Shown: positions 23,637 through 35,734, numbered from the stretch's first letter. The stretch is DNA of 64,000 bases from Vitellaria paradoxa (GCA_019916065.1 CM034240.1:21437894-21501893), one strand, 5' to 3'. Translations and numbers: made by a program. Notes: generated by a model from the sequence alone, not told the origin.

Positions 23637-24441
23637 TGTTGAGTATACAAGTGAAAAATAAAAACATAAGTGTCACATGTGAAAGGCAAGTGATAGGTGT
23701 TTGGTTAACAAAGCATGGTGTAGCCTTAAATTAGACTTAAGCTTTTGAGTTGGACAATGTCCCATACATATTGTATTGCCACCCATTGAACAAGCTTCCT
23801 AAGGTTTTAAGTCTCCCAACAATTGGTATCAAAACTCTAGTCGTGCGTGTGTGTGTGTGTGTGTTGTTATGTGTTGGGTTCCTTTCCTCCCAAGGACATG
23901 TGAGCATTTAGTTCCTGATCGCGGTAGGTATTTGAATAGCGATGCATGGCCTAGGCCAACTAGGCTCATAAGGAATCAATCTTGGAGATTGGCATAAGAT
24001 TGCTATGTTGCAGATTAGTGGATTAAATGGTGCTTGGTGAAGACCAAGGGAGAACACACAAGTGGAAGGTGTGGTGGATGGTGTGCGCGAAGCCCTATTG
24101 GCACACTAGAACACATATGATTTAAGATGAATACAGTGGAAGATGCAAATATGTGGTAATATAGGAAAACCTACAGAGCTCACAAACACGTAAAAAAAGC
24201 CTGAAATAGCTTCTACTTGAGAGGGAGCTAGCAATGTAGAGAAAGATTGACATGTTAGGGAAAGATTGTTGAGTATACACATGTGAAAGATAAAAAGAAA
24301 AGTGTCTTACATTTGGAAGACGAGATTGGTGGGTGGTTAATATAGCATTATATAGATCCTAACTCACAGGCTTGAGTTTTTAAGTTGGAAGGTGTCCCAT
24401 ACGTGACTAAATGGGCTTCCCAAGGTTTTAATCACCTAACA
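23637..24441 (+). mobile_element. TRIM-type miniature LTR retrotransposon, 805 bp
   Basis: The 5' LTR is 23637-23821 (185 bp) and the 3' LTR 24267-24441 (175 bp). Both start TGTTGAGTATACA and end CCCAACA/CCTAACA. The target-site duplication GAATG is perfect (23632-23636 and 24442-24446). Directly after the 5' LTR comes ATTGGTATCAAAACTC, a primer site variant for initiator Met-tRNA. A purine tract GTTAGGGAAAGAT (24254-24266) precedes the 3' LTR. The 445-bp interior has no coding capacity and includes a (GT)n run near 23846-23862. It must be mobilised by an autonomous relative. I do not know whether the family has been named. Confidence 0.92.
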
Positions 24442-24514
24442 GAATGGAATGGCATACTTAATTTTGGAGAAGTGCCCGTTCACATACTATATTTATTGTC
24501 TTACTCATGGACTC

Positions 24515-24696
24515 TGTCAGAGAATATTGTAAATTTTAGATATAGAATTTGGGCTAGTTGATTCTCTTTCCTAGTATAGGAGATTAGATTATATAATGAT
24601 TCTATTTCCATACTTGTAAATGATATTATGAATATAAATGTATGTGTTGGGACCCTAAGGGAATTAAACAATGTCATTCATTCTTTGATTTTCACA
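24515..24696 (+). repeat. Solo LTR
   Basis: This 182-bp TGTCAGAG...TTTTCACA unit is flanked by GACTC (24510-24514) and TACTC (24697-24701), a target duplication with one mismatch. No PBS or internal region follows, so it is probably a product of LTR-LTR recombination. It resembles the LTR at 6821. Confidence 0.65.
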
Positions 24697-24829
24697 TACT
24701 CCAATTAACATTAATAGCCACGACTAAAGAGGTTATTCTTATCCATCAGTTTTTCTCCTATTTGACTCTCACACTTAACATAGTTGGTTCATCTTTCAAA
24801 TGACAAGATCAACTAAAAGTAGCTCGAGC

Positions 24830-25060
24830 TATTGAAATTGTGAAAATGTTGGCCATTGTAAGCTTGAGACTGAGAAAGGAATAAATAGACTTAGCACTTT
24901 AAAAGGAGTTGGGGATACTTGGTGGGATTCTTATTTAATTTCTATTCGAAGTTTGATATATGTTTAGTACAACTTGTTTAGTGTTTAGTGAGATTATTGT
25001 GCATGGAGACTCTTCTAGTTAATATGGAGAAGTTGATGAATTAATATTGCTATTACTTCT
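24830..25060 (+). pseudogene. hAT transposase remnant, part 1
   Basis: The translated stretch GINRLSTLKGVGDTWWDSYLISIRSLI resembles the conserved GDTRW...HxxSI region of plant hAT proteins of the DUF4371/zinc-finger-MYM type. The frame continues, with stops, until a copia insertion at 25060. The reading resumes at 30224. Confidence 0.7.
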
Positions 25061-28000
25061 TATTAGAAATATTATTGTGATTGATTGTAATTCAATTCTT
25101 GTATTTATAGCCTTGATTAGCTATCTTTTCTATTTTGATTGTAATTTAACAATACAAATAGAATATATGTGTGAGGGGAGAAATATATACTCCTCAATTC
25201 TTGTTTTGATATTTCTACATGTTATCAGAGCAAGAAAGAGAGAGAGAGAGAGAGAAGAAAAAGCTCATTAGAACCAAGTCGCCATTGGCCTTCATTGTCA
25301 GCGACCTTTCTGGTCACCGGAGTCCTCCGATTGTATAACTATCCTCATTGGCGACCAGCGACCACAACCCAAGTAGCCTCATCGTCGTTGGTCCTCACAT
25401 GCGCTTCCACATGTAGTCGCTGTGCCCTGCTCTAGATCTCACGTGCTGAGGGTTTCTTGGCACGTTTCGATGCGTGACCTGCCGAAGGTATTCCGGCATC
25501 CTTTGACGGTAGTTGCCGAATGTGAGCGATTGTCGTTCCTTGTTGATCCTTGATGCCTTGCTAAGTTTGATGTCTGTTGGAGTCTTCACAGTCGCTTTGT
25601 AGTCACCATTGTTGTTGTTCAATGTTTTGTTTTTGCACTATCTCTTTACCTTGATGATTCATAGTTGCCTCTGTGATTTTGTTTTCTTCAACTTTCAGGG
25701 AGTTTCGTTTACTGTTTGCTTGCTTAATCGGTGACTATTGTTCTTGATTGATGACTGTTGGTTTTCTATTCCTAATTAATCAATGACTGTGGGTTTCTAT
25801 TCATTGAAAGACTCCTTAATCAGACTTGTTTACTTTTATTATTTCATCGAATATGTTAAAGCCAGAATCTTCATTGATTAGATTTGCCCCAAGCAAATTT
25901 TCTTAAAAGCTAATGATGTTCCTCGCTCAATCACACCAAAGAAATTAAATGGCGATGATTATTTGAGTTGGGTACATGCAGTTAAAAAATTTTCTTTAAG
26001 GGAAAAGCAAACTACAATGCATCACTGATAAACCACCTTCTTCTGATGACCCTATGTATTCTCCCTGAATGAGTGAAGATGCGATCGTAATGGGTCTTCT
26101 ATCACATAGTTTAGAGCACCTAGTTGCCATTGCTGTTGAATTTTGTGATTCATCTAAAAAGATTTGGAATTGCCTTGCTGAATCTTACTCCCAAATGAGT
26201 AACTACTCTCGAGTTTATGAGTTGTATGAGTAGATTTTTTCAGCAGAAAGGGTGAGAAATCATTATCGAAGTATTATAGTCATTTGAAAAGTTTATGGGA
26301 ATAGTTGTTATAGTATTGCCTTTGGTGTAGACTTGACAAAACAAAAGAAGTATTGGGAAGGGTTTATGATTGCCCATTTTTTTATCTGGTCTTTATCCTA
26401 CTCTCCAAGGATTTAAAGATCAAATCTTAGTAAGTGAGGCGTTGCCCACTACTGCTAGTGCTTATGCTTGCATACAGCGATCCTCGTTAGGTAGTCGTTC
26501 TTTCACTAATGATCAAATAGCACCACCTACTGATTCATTTGCTCTTGTTAGTTATCACAATCGTGGTGGTTCTTCTTATAGCCCTCATTGTGGAAGGAAT
26601 ACTCGAGGTGGATATCGAGGTGGAGTTAGATCTTTTGATAATAGAGGTGATCGTATGTGTGATTTTTTGGGAGGACCAATCATACAAAACCTTTTTGTTT
26701 GAAGAAATATGGAAAACTAGAACAAGCACATCACATTAATGATCATAGTTCTACACAGCCTTTAGTGCCTCACAATGGTACTTCCATATCTGATTCTCAG
26801 GAGACATTCACTCTGAGCTCATCCTAACTTCAAGAGCTTATCCAGCCCTTGCATGTTTTTACTCCCTCTACTTCCACTACTACTTTGGCCAATTTAGGTA
26901 GCCTAGCTCTTTTGGCTTTTTTTCTCCATCCTAGATCATTGATTTAGGAGCCAGTTCGCATATGTCTGGTTATTCTTCCTTTTTCTCTAACATTAGTCAT
27001 CTTGATCATAATATTGTGTTAGCTAACAGTTCTTCTCGTCTTGTGTCTGGCAAAAAGACTCTTCATCCCTCGTCATCTCTAAATTTACATTCTAATTTTT
27101 ATATACCCCACTTTCCCTTTAATTTTCTTTCTATAAGTCAATTAACTAAGTTATTAAATTGTTTGATAATGTTCTTTTTCAACTCTTGTGTCGTTCACGA
27201 TCTCAAAATGAAGAAGGTGATTGGTTCGGGGTATGAGAAAGATGGCCTTTACTATCTCAAATATGATTGCCCTCCAGAACACCCACTTTCTTTGTCTCTC
27301 CGCACTACTCTCTCTCCTCTTCAGTGCCATTTTCATCTAGGTCATCTATTTTTAGCTAGACTAAAGCTCATTGTGCCAAATTTGAGTCTTGTATTGAGCT
27401 TAGAATGTGAGGCTTATTAGTTTGGCAAGCAACACCGTAGTACTTTTTCTAGTCGTCGTGTTAATTGTGAGTTGAGTCCCTCATTGTAGTTCATATAGAT
27501 GTTTGGGGTCCCTCCCAAGTTAAGAATATCAATGGATTTTTCTATTTTGTTCCATTTATTGATGATTTTTCTCGTATGACTTGGATTTTCTTAATGAAAC
27601 AAAGGACTGAGTTCGCCTTTGTCATCTCTTGCTTTTATAATGAGATTTCTACTTAATTTGAAATAAAATCAAATTTTTCCGTTCTGATAATGCCTTAGAA
27701 TGTATTTAGTCTGTTGTTGATAACTTTTGCTGTGCTAAGAGTATTATTTATCAAACCACTTGCCCTTACACCTCTCGATAAAATGGTGTTGCAGAACGTA
27801 AACGCCGTCATGTATTAGATATTGCGCGCACCTTGATGTTTCATATGCATGTTCCAAAATCTTTTTAGGCAGATGTTGTTTTCACGGTCGGTTATCTTAT
27901 TAATAGAGTATCTACACCAGTCTTGTCCAATCAATCTCCTTTTTCCCTTTTTTACCCCCGTTAGCAACCTTTTTCTCTCCCTCCTTATGTTTTGGTTGTG

Positions 28001-30223
28001 TGGCCTTCATCATATTCTTTGCCCTGGTCTAGATAAATTATTATCTTGTTCTCGTGTCTTTTTCTAGGATATTTTCGCACACAAAAAGGATATCATTGTT
28101 ATTACCCCGAATCTCATTGTTATTTTGTGAGCATTGATGTTACCTTTTTTGAATCTACTGCTTTCTTTTCTTTTGATGGTCATGCTTTGTCATTTGAACT
28201 TATTGTTTTTGGTGAGGGGGTGTCTACTCCTGCCCTTCCTGCTCTTACGTCTTTTGTGTATGTTACCTTATCTCAGCCTCCACCATCTCAGTCTTCATCT
28301 CTTGACTTGGCCACTACAAACATCCCAACTCAGTCAGAAGATCCTATTGTTGCTCCTACTACTCATTCCATTGCTCCTCTGCCACAAGTATACCAGTGTG
28401 ATCATGATAGAAGAGTTATTCTTCCTTCCTTGGCTGATTCTTCTCCTTTGTCTGAGGTACTTGCTTCTTCTGACTTGCCTATTACAATAAGGAAAGGTAA
28501 GCGTACTTGCACTCTTCATCCTCTTGCTAATTGTGTGTTTTACCGTCGTTTATCATTCTCTTTTCTTGTTTGTATGTGCCTTGTCTTCTATGTATGTTCC
28601 ATCTTTTTATATATAGGCCTTATCTATTCCTGAATGGAAATAAGCTATGGATAAAAAAATGCATGCTCTTCATCAGAATCAGGCATAGGAACTCACTACT
28701 CTTCCTCCTGGTAAATAGACTTTTGGTTGCCGCCGAGTTTACACTATTAAGTATCTTCCAGATGGTTTTGTTGAGTGCCTTAAAGCTCGTTTGGTTGCCA
28801 AAGGGTATACTCAAGCATATGGTGTGAACTACGCTGAGACTTTTTCTCTTGTTGCTTGCTTAAATTCTATTAAAATCTTTCTTGCCGTGGTAGTTGGTCG
28901 TTATTGGCCTTTATATTAACTAGACATTAAAAATACCTTCCTCCACAATGAGCTTCAAGAGGAAGTCTATATGGATCAGTCTCTGGGTTATTGTACCCCA
29001 GGTAGTGACCATCTGGTATGTTGGTTGCGGTGTGCTCTATATGGCTCTAAACAATCTCCTCCTGCTTAGTTTGACTCCTTTAGCTCTGTTCTTATTAATG
29101 TTGGTTTCTCTCACTCTTTTGCAGATCATTCTGTCTTTATATATCATACTTCTTTTGGTACTGTCATCTCGATTGTGTATATGGATGATATTATTATTTC
29201 TGGTAATGATGCTTCTGGTATTGCGGCCTTAAAATAACATCTAGCTACTCAATTTCATACGATGGATCTTGGGGCCTTCTGTACTTTCTAGGACTTGAGA
29301 TTGCATGTTCCTCCCAGATTAATACTCTTATGAATCCTTCTACTAGATTGATACTATTTCTGATGAGCTTTTCCTGATGTGAGCCGCTATCATCGCTTGG
29401 TGTGGAAAACTTATTTTTCTTACAGTCACTCGTCCTAATATTATATATGCAGTGGGCATTATCAGTCAATTTATGCATGCTCCCTGTATTCCTCACTTTG
29501 AAGCTACTATCGTATCCTACGATATTTGAAGCAGTTCCCTGCTCATCATCTTCTGTATCGCCTATCTTCCTTACTATCACTGGTTATAGTAATGTTGATT
29601 GGACTAAGAGTTAACCAATTGTCGTTCGACGTCTAGTTACTGTACTTTTGTGGGTGATAACTTGGTCACTTGGCGCAGTAAAAAACAAGAAGTTGTTACT
29701 CAATTTAGTGCAAAAGCTGAGTACCATGATATAGCTCATACTATCTCTGAGATGCTCCGGGTTCGCTCTCTCCTACGTGACTTTGGAATTGATGTCCCTA
29801 TGCCTATGCCTATGCACTGTGATAATCAGGTTGCCATTTTCATTGCCAATAATCCAGTATTTCACGAGTGCACTAAGCATATTGAAGTTGATTGCTACTT
29901 TATCTGTGATTTGTTGATTCACAAACAACTGAGTACTCCTTTTGTTCAATCTCCTTCCCAATTGGCTAATCTTCTTACTAAGTTGTTTCCTTGTCCTACC
30001 TTCCAAAATTTGCCTTCCAAGCTGGGCATTTTTTATTTATATGGTCTAGCTTGAGGGGGCATGTTAGAATTTAGAAATATTATTCTGATTGATTGTAATT
30101 CAGTATTTCTGTTCTTGTAGGTAGCCTTGATTAGCTGTCTTTCTTATTTTGATTGTATAAACATACTATGTGGGAGAATGGGAGAAATATATACTCCTCA
30201 ATTCTTGTTTTGATATTTCTACA
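25061..30223 (+). mobile_element. Full-length Ty1/copia element inserted in the hAT remnant
   Basis: The target-site duplication CTTCT is perfect (25056-25060 and 30224-30228). The 5' LTR is 25061-25219 (159 bp, first bases mutated to TA) and the 3' LTR 30062-30223 (162 bp). Both end TGATATTTCTACA. The primer-binding site TGTTATCAGAGC is 25220-25231. The purine tract CTTGAGGGGG is 30050-30059. A (GA)n run at 25236-25257 opens the leader. It is the same family as L3. Confidence 0.95.
25853..30054 (+). pseudogene. gag-pol of the copia at 25061-30223
   Basis: Gag begins near 25853, with KLNGDDYLSWVHAVKKFSL near 25945. A capsid part (GLYPTLQGFKDQILVSEALP) is near 26385, then a Gly-rich linker and a frameshifted zinc knuckle near 26660-26705. 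The protease site reads DLGASSHMSG near 26938 (family DSGAS). The pre-integrase HFHLGHLFLARLK is near 27330 and integrase remnants run to about 28130. RT runs from about 28600 with RVYTIKYLPDGFVECLKARLVAKGYTQAYG near 28735. YVDD is altered to YMDD at 29178-29189. RNase H is open from 29650 to 30054 (WRSKKQEVV, HCDNQVAIFIANNPVFHE, TKHIEVDCYF). Many stops and frameshifts are present, so it is non-functional. Confidence 0.9.
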
Positions 30224-31321
30224 CTTCTTATGGTTCTGCATCAATCTTACATTTGATGGGAGAGATCACGGGATCACTAATAATCTTTCCCAAGCTTTGC
30301 AAAGAAAATCTTAAGATGTTTTGAATGCATTACATCTTATATAATCAATAAAAGCACTATTTCTGAGAGAAGAAGGATGTGATCATTCACTTGAGAATGT
30401 GAAATTATTTTTTGAGAAGTACGAGATAGACATTTCTAACATGATAGATGGATATAATGCATGTTGTGGTCAATCTATTCATTAAAGAGATCGTATTACC
30501 AAAGGGCATTATTATTGAATAGATGTATATATAGTCGTGATAGTTGGTCTATTGCAAGAAATGAATAGTAGATTCAGAGAAGATGTCATATAGTAGCTCA
30601 TTCTTAGCTCAAATGGATTTTGGAGATAACTATGAAATGTTAAACATCGAAAAGATTTTCAAACTCACAAATAAATTTTATCTGGTGGACTTCTCTAAGA
30701 ATGAAAACTTGCATTTGAAATTTGAATTAGAACATTATGAGCTTAATATCTATAAAAATAATGAGTTACAAAATAGTATCTTTCATTTTTGCGTTATGCC
30801 ATGTGTTAGCAAAAATGAAAAAGGCGGTGATATATCTTCTTATTGGTAGATTGATTCGTCTTATGTTAACTTTTTCTGTTTATACGGCAACAACGAAAGG
30901 TGCATTTCCAACATAAAATTTTTAAGAATAAATTTTGAAAAACATGATGGAGGATGATTTTTTATAAAACTACTTGATTACATTTACTAAAAGAGATATT
31001 ACTCGAGAATTTGATATTGATTGGTCATAGATGGTTTCTATGTAATAAAACACCATCAAGCACGATCTAAAAGGCCAAATTTGATATATAGATGTCACTG
31101 AGGTGGTCCTTTTGGTACTTAATATAATTTTTATGAAATGCATTTTGGTCAGTTGTGATTATAAATATCAAATTATAATTCCAGAATGGACATATTTTAA
31201 GGTATTTTTTCTGCTTGTTTAGTCATATGCATCTAACATCAAAATTTAGGTCAAGCTTTGTTGTAAGTTTTTTCAAAACATTTATACAATCTCCCAAGTC
31301 TAAATCCTGGATCTGCCACTA
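30224..31321 (+). pseudogene. hAT transposase remnant, part 2, with 3' terminal inverted repeat
   Basis: It resumes the hAT frame after the copia: SASILHLMGEI, NLSQALQRKS, DVLNALHLI, SLENVKLFFEKYEIDISNM, then SSFLAQMDFGDNYEML. Near 30865-31000 comes the C-terminal dimerisation region (LTFSVYTATTKGAF, where the family has TVERAF, and MEDDFL). The segment ends CCTGGATCTGCCACTA (31306-31321), which matches the typical hAT terminal repeat CAGTGGCGGATCCAGG with few changes. The left terminal repeat was not found. Confidence 0.75.
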
Positions 31322-31430
31322 TCTTGTAAGGATTGACAAAGAATCTGTTTTAAGTTTTCAATACCTTGAAGATCATCACCGATGGTAAGGGTGTCATCTT
31401 CGAATTTTTTTGTTTCTCATGAGTTGTGAG
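31322..31430 (-). pseudogene. Copia M1 reverse transcriptase fragment
   Basis: Minus-strand translation gives DDTLTIGDDLQGIENLKQILCQSLQ. This corresponds to the copia block just after YVDD. It lies immediately outside the hAT terminal repeat, so the hAT inserted into the RT of this minus-strand element. Confidence 0.6.
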
Positions 31431-32465
31431 ATGAACAAACATACACAACGAAAGACTTGTAAACGTGAATAATTGGAAAATTGTGAAACAATGATTATTG
31501 CATCTTTAAAAGGAAGGGTGAGAACGCAACAATAGTTGACATTGACTTAACCCAAAACGTGGAAGGTAAATTGGAATCAGATATCAAAGCCCTTGCAACT
31601 TCCAGAATGTGATGATTTTTTTTTCTTTCAAAATAATGATCTACTCAGGGCTATTAAGACATGTTCTTTGTGACTATATCCCATCAGTTTTTGAAAAAAA
31701 AAAAAAGGAATTATTTTAACATGTAAAAGAGAAAAAAGGAATTATTTTAACATGTACTCTTGCTTTGGATCCATTCAAAGAATTTATATCTTTCATTTTA
31801 ATGCTCACTAACTTTAAGAAATGGAATAATGGAGAATCTCGAGTAGCTTGCCATGCCACTAGTGTAGCTAAAGTAATGATGAATTCCTTCAGTAGAATAG
31901 GTACTATAGAAATCTATCGGATTAGTGTCAAATTTGACACAGATAATTTTTTTTGGAATGGGAGAACACTTCAAATTTATGAAGAATAAAGTAAACCCAT
32001 GTACATATACAATCATCACTTCTTGCTTGATTCATATGTGTAAGTTTGCACCAGGTTTGATTTTTAATAGACTTTCACACGGTAAGTTCCACATCTTTTT
32101 CACAGTACAAAGTCCTCTCAGTGTTTGCATCCACAAGCCGAATATCCATGATACAGCTTTACCATTGTTAACCTTTCATTGGTTAGCTTTCTTTAACTAG
32201 AAATGCATCAGGATGTGCTTCACTTTCATCAAATATAACCTCACAATCCTTTCCCTTCAACAAAGAATTGAAAATGAAAGTGCCAGACGGCATAGCTTTT
32301 TTCCATCTACCCGCATGATATCAATGACAATACTGGGAGCAAATCAATAGCTGTTTTAGGTTCCAACCTAAGGTCCTAGAGGCATTGGTAGAATACTAAC
32401 TTATATTAAAATATATTAAAGAAAAAAAAAACCATCGTGATTGATTCAAACCAGAATTTCTTATT
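31431..32465. other. Unresolved interior of copia M1
   Basis: This should hold gag-protease-integrase if the element were complete, but only about 1 kb separates RT from the primer site and I recognise no domain. A short direct repeat (AAAAGGAATTATTTTAACATG) occurs twice at about 31705-31755. A 74-codon plus-strand frame at 31765-31989 is unassigned. Confidence 0.35.
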
Positions 32466-32684
32466 GGCTCTGATACCATGTAAACTCTAAAAAGGTTGAA
32501 GCATAAAAAACAAGAAATGAAGCAGCAGAATTTACAGCATAGAAAAACATATTGGGTATTCTCCATAAATCGAGCTACCCAAACTAGTATTTATGCTCAT
32601 GGTGAAGGAGTTGTAAAATTGCATGGAAGTCCTCATAAAACAGTACAGACAATGACACCATATAAGACGAGGTTAATTTCTACA
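32466..32684 (-). repeat. 5' LTR and primer-binding site of copia M1
   Basis: The PBS, minus-strand TGGTATCAGAGCC (32466-32478), directly abuts an LTR of 206 bp (32479-32684) with TG/CA ends. Sequence to the right of 32684 also resembles the PPT-proximal internal sequence at 22813-22845. This LTR may therefore once have been shared by two tandem elements. Confidence 0.55.
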
Positions 32685-32739
32685 GCCTCATTTAGTTTAA
32701 CTTGATTAAAAGCATGTTCTCTCTTCCCCCCCCCCACAA

Positions 32740-32770
<31 letters not shown>

Positions 32771-33474
32771 CATTTAGGCCAGAGGTGGGGGTACATGATT
32801 GTCCTAAAATCAATTTTCGTTGAGGTTTCAAGTCTATTCTAACAGAGTTGTATCTAGTGCAATACTAAATTTCTCAAGTGGAAAAAGATATTGACTTCGT
32901 TGTGTTTCAAACATAATTCTTACACTCACTGAGTTGTATAACAAATGATATTTTCATTTCCATCATGACCCTTCACAAATAAGTTTTGTTGGCTTTATAA
33001 TTGTTTACACTGCTAGGTTACTTATTTTGGCTTTGTAAAGCCTTTTGTTTACAATGTTCAATATACTAGCACTATCCCCATAGGTCTGTAGTTATGTCTG
33101 GAACAATCCCTTTAAAAGGTTAACTGCTTAGAGTTTTCTATAATCCAGTAGGTTAGTTGGGAAACATGGCTGTAATGTGCATGTATACTCCCACTTCTGT
33201 CTAACCGTTTTGCAAACTGGCAATTCTTTCCTGTTGAGTTTCAAGGATATTTATCTTCAGTTTAACTTTTGATGGAGTTTCATGAAAGTATTTAATGGCT
33301 GTTGAAATGTTAAATACTTTTCCATTCCTTGGAATTTGGCAATCCCTTTTCCAAATAAAAATCTTATAATTTTCTCAAAGATGCTGTAGTTATCATAAAA
33401 GTAACACCACTCTAATTTTAGAATTTTCTTTATTTGATTTATGCATGTAACTTAACAGAATAGTTTTGGCACAG
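32685..33474. other. End of intron 1
   Basis: Contains a compound simple repeat C10-A19-(CA)8 at 32726-32772, then AT-rich sequence with no transposon signature. It ends TTTTGGCACAG at 33474, the acceptor for the next exon. Confidence 0.45.
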
Positions 33475-33673
33475 GGAATGTTTTACCACATCATGCCTGG
33501 ATTTCCCAAGGAATATTGAAAAGGGAGAAAAAGATGTGCTGGGAGATCTATTATCAGAAAAGAGTTGCTTGAAAGAGAATTTCATCTTCTGAATGAGAAA
33601 AATAATGTTTTGAAAAACTCGAGCTTGGCATTTGTGGAGAGGATTCTTGAAGATCTTCAAGGTTCCAATTCTG
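33475..33673 (+). CDS. Host gene, second visible exon, with a one-base frameshift
   Basis: Acceptor GGCACAG|G and strong donor CTG|GTAAGG. The first part reads ECFTTSCLDFPRNIEKG then EKDVLGDLLSEK in the phase set by the exon at 7601. From the A run at 33558-33561 onward, the sensible frame is one base off: ELLEREFHLLNEKNN then SSLAFVERILEDLQGSNS. One extra A in that run would join both halves, so this is either a real frameshift or a homopolymer sequencing error. The second frame ends after one base (G), which the exon at 44285 completes to GCT. The peptide is rich in Leu, Glu and Lys with heptad character, predicting a coiled coil. The family is not recognised. Confidence 0.65.
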
Positions 33674-34408
33674 GTAAGGCTGCTTTTTATTTGTATTGTA
33701 CAATTAATAATATGTGCAAATTCTGAGGCTCATGTACACGTGTTTGAAAGTTCCTTCCGTGCATTTCTACGTTATGTTTTCTGAAGTCATTTTATCCTCT
33801 TTCTACTGTTAATTTACACATCTTAATTCCATGGCACAATTTATCAATTTCCATTTATAATTTTAGGTCATCCCATTTATATCAGCTCCATTTTGTTTGA
33901 ACCACAAATGATAGTTTCCCCATTCAAAGTTCTCATTGCCTTCACTGTTATTCCTGCAATAAAAAAATGTTTCTTGGCTTCCCAAAAATTAAAAGAGAAC
34001 AATAATGTTTCCTTGCTGCCGTGATGTAAAATTGACTTTTATTGAGTGGTCAAGGGATTGCTAATTCTGGGGGCTTCGCAAACCCAGAAGACTATTCTTC
34101 CCTGAATTTTGAAATGGTGTCATGAATTATAAATGGGCAAAGTTTTGGGCACATTTTTTGCCAATTTATTCCAGGTAGATTTTGATATGAGCATGGAAGA
34201 GGTATTATCACTATTAGGAGGCTTCATTTTTTTTTTCTTGTTTAATTGAGGAGTGGAAGATATCTAAGTTGACAGCATCATGATTATGAAGAGCAGACTT
34301 ACTTTTAAAACCCAAAGAAAAATTTTGTCCAAGTAGAAAGTTGCAATTTATTGTATCTATCCAACTTACGTTTGTGAATTATGTCATCCATGCAGGCTGA
34401 ACGATTTA

Positions 34409-34549
34409 AGCTCCGTTTGGAGCATCAAATTTCACCAAAAAACTCTCAAAATCTCCCAAAAAAAACTCCATCTTTTCTCTCATTACACAAATTACGATAC
34501 TACAACTTTTATCAATTTTTATTAATTATTTTCCACTCCAAACGCACCC
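34409..34549. mobile_element. Tourist-like MITE, 141 bp
   Basis: The terminal inverted repeats AGCTCCGTTTGGAGCATC and GGGTGCGTTTGGAGTGGA share GCGTTTGGAG/CCGTTTGGAG. They are flanked by TTA on both sides (34406-34408 and 34550-34552). The TTA target and TIR type fit PIF/Harbinger-mobilised MITEs. Confidence 0.6.
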
Positions 34550-34847
34550 TTACATGGCATCCAGTGCAATAAATTATATGATATCTTGGTACTTCTCTAG
34601 TACCTTCATGCTAACCTGCTCATATTTTTTGTTAGTTAATTTTATTCACAATTTGCAACCAAATAACTGTATTGGAATTATATTGTAAGTTAGAAAACAA
34701 AATAAAAAACAAATTCAGAGAGCTTGATTAGCTTCCCTCTATCATAAATCTATAATACTAGATTACAATTGAAAAGGAAATTACAATCATAATAAATTAA
34801 TGACAATCATGCTCAAGTAAGGGTTTGTATTCTAGAATATTCTGACA

Positions 34848-35729
34848 CTCCCCCTCAAGTTGAAGTATAGAGATTAAACATACCTAGTTTGAACCAAAAT
34901 TACTGAAACAGATAGTAAGACAAAGACTTAGTATGTCACCCAATTGAGAATCTGAGCATACGAATGGAATAATGAGATCTTCTTAATTAGGAAACCCAGA
35001 TAAAATGGCAGCTTGTTATTACAATAAATTTACATTGGAGTTGAAATTTAATGCTAAAATCCCAAAGAAGGGAACGAACTCAAAGCTAGTAAGAAGTAGT
35101 ATGAACCATAGCATGATATTCAGTTTTAGCACTAAAACGAGCAACGACAGCCTGCTTCCTGCAACACTAAGTCATAAGATTATCACCAATAAAGATAAAA
35201 TACCCAGAGGCAGATCTCTTATCAGAATGACTACTAGCCCAAATACCTCAAAATCGATAGAGTAACCATCGGCCTGAAGAACTTTTCAAATCCTTCAAAA
35301 TACGACACACAGTATCAAAATGTGGTTAATGAGGAGCATGCATAAACTGATTAATCACCACCAGCAGCATATGTAAAATCAGGTCATGTCACAGTGAGGT
35401 AAATTAACCTTTCTACGGGACGACGGTATTGGCCAATATCGGAAAGGGATCACCACTCTCAGAATTAAGCTGAACAAAAGAGTCCATAGGAGTATCAATA
35501 AGCTGAGAATCCAAGAGTCTAGTCTCAGAGAGCAAATCAATAACCATATCTCCTATCAGATAGCGATATTAACTAGGAGGAACAAACAACCTCAATCCCT
35601 AAGAAATAACATAAAGCCTCAAGATCCTTTGTGTGAAATTACTTTCCTTGATAATGCATAAATGCAAAAATACCCTTCTCAGCATCTCCAAAAATAATAA
35701 TATCATCAACATGGACAATCAGGACGATA
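34848..35729 (-). pseudogene. Copia M2 RT/RNase H part
   Basis: Low-identity minus-strand pol sequence from the polypurine tract up to the nested insertion. The order is RNase H near 35000-35300, then the VGKLIYLT-like region near 35400 and YVDD-proximal RT near 35690-35729 (minus-strand TIVLIVHVDDIIIF). Several stops interrupt it. Confidence 0.7.
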
Positions 35730-35734
35730 GTGCC

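Larger units (their letters stand above)
7695..33474 (+). other. Intron 1 of the host gene, about 25.8 kb, filled with nested transposons
   Basis: It is bounded by GT (7695) and CAG (33472-33474). Original intron sequence appears to survive at 7695-8039, parts of 22326-22610 and 32685-33474. The rest is nested mobile DNA, described separately. Most elements are plus strand; one copia is minus strand. Skipped small exons inside the intron cannot be excluded. Confidence 0.55.

Noticed and set aside
31765..31989. A 74-codon frame inside copia M1
   Set aside because: Opposite to the element's strand and without any recognised domain; recorded only as part of the unresolved interior.
32726..32772. 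C/A/CA runs as a possible regulatory element
   Set aside because: Plain compound simple-sequence repeat.
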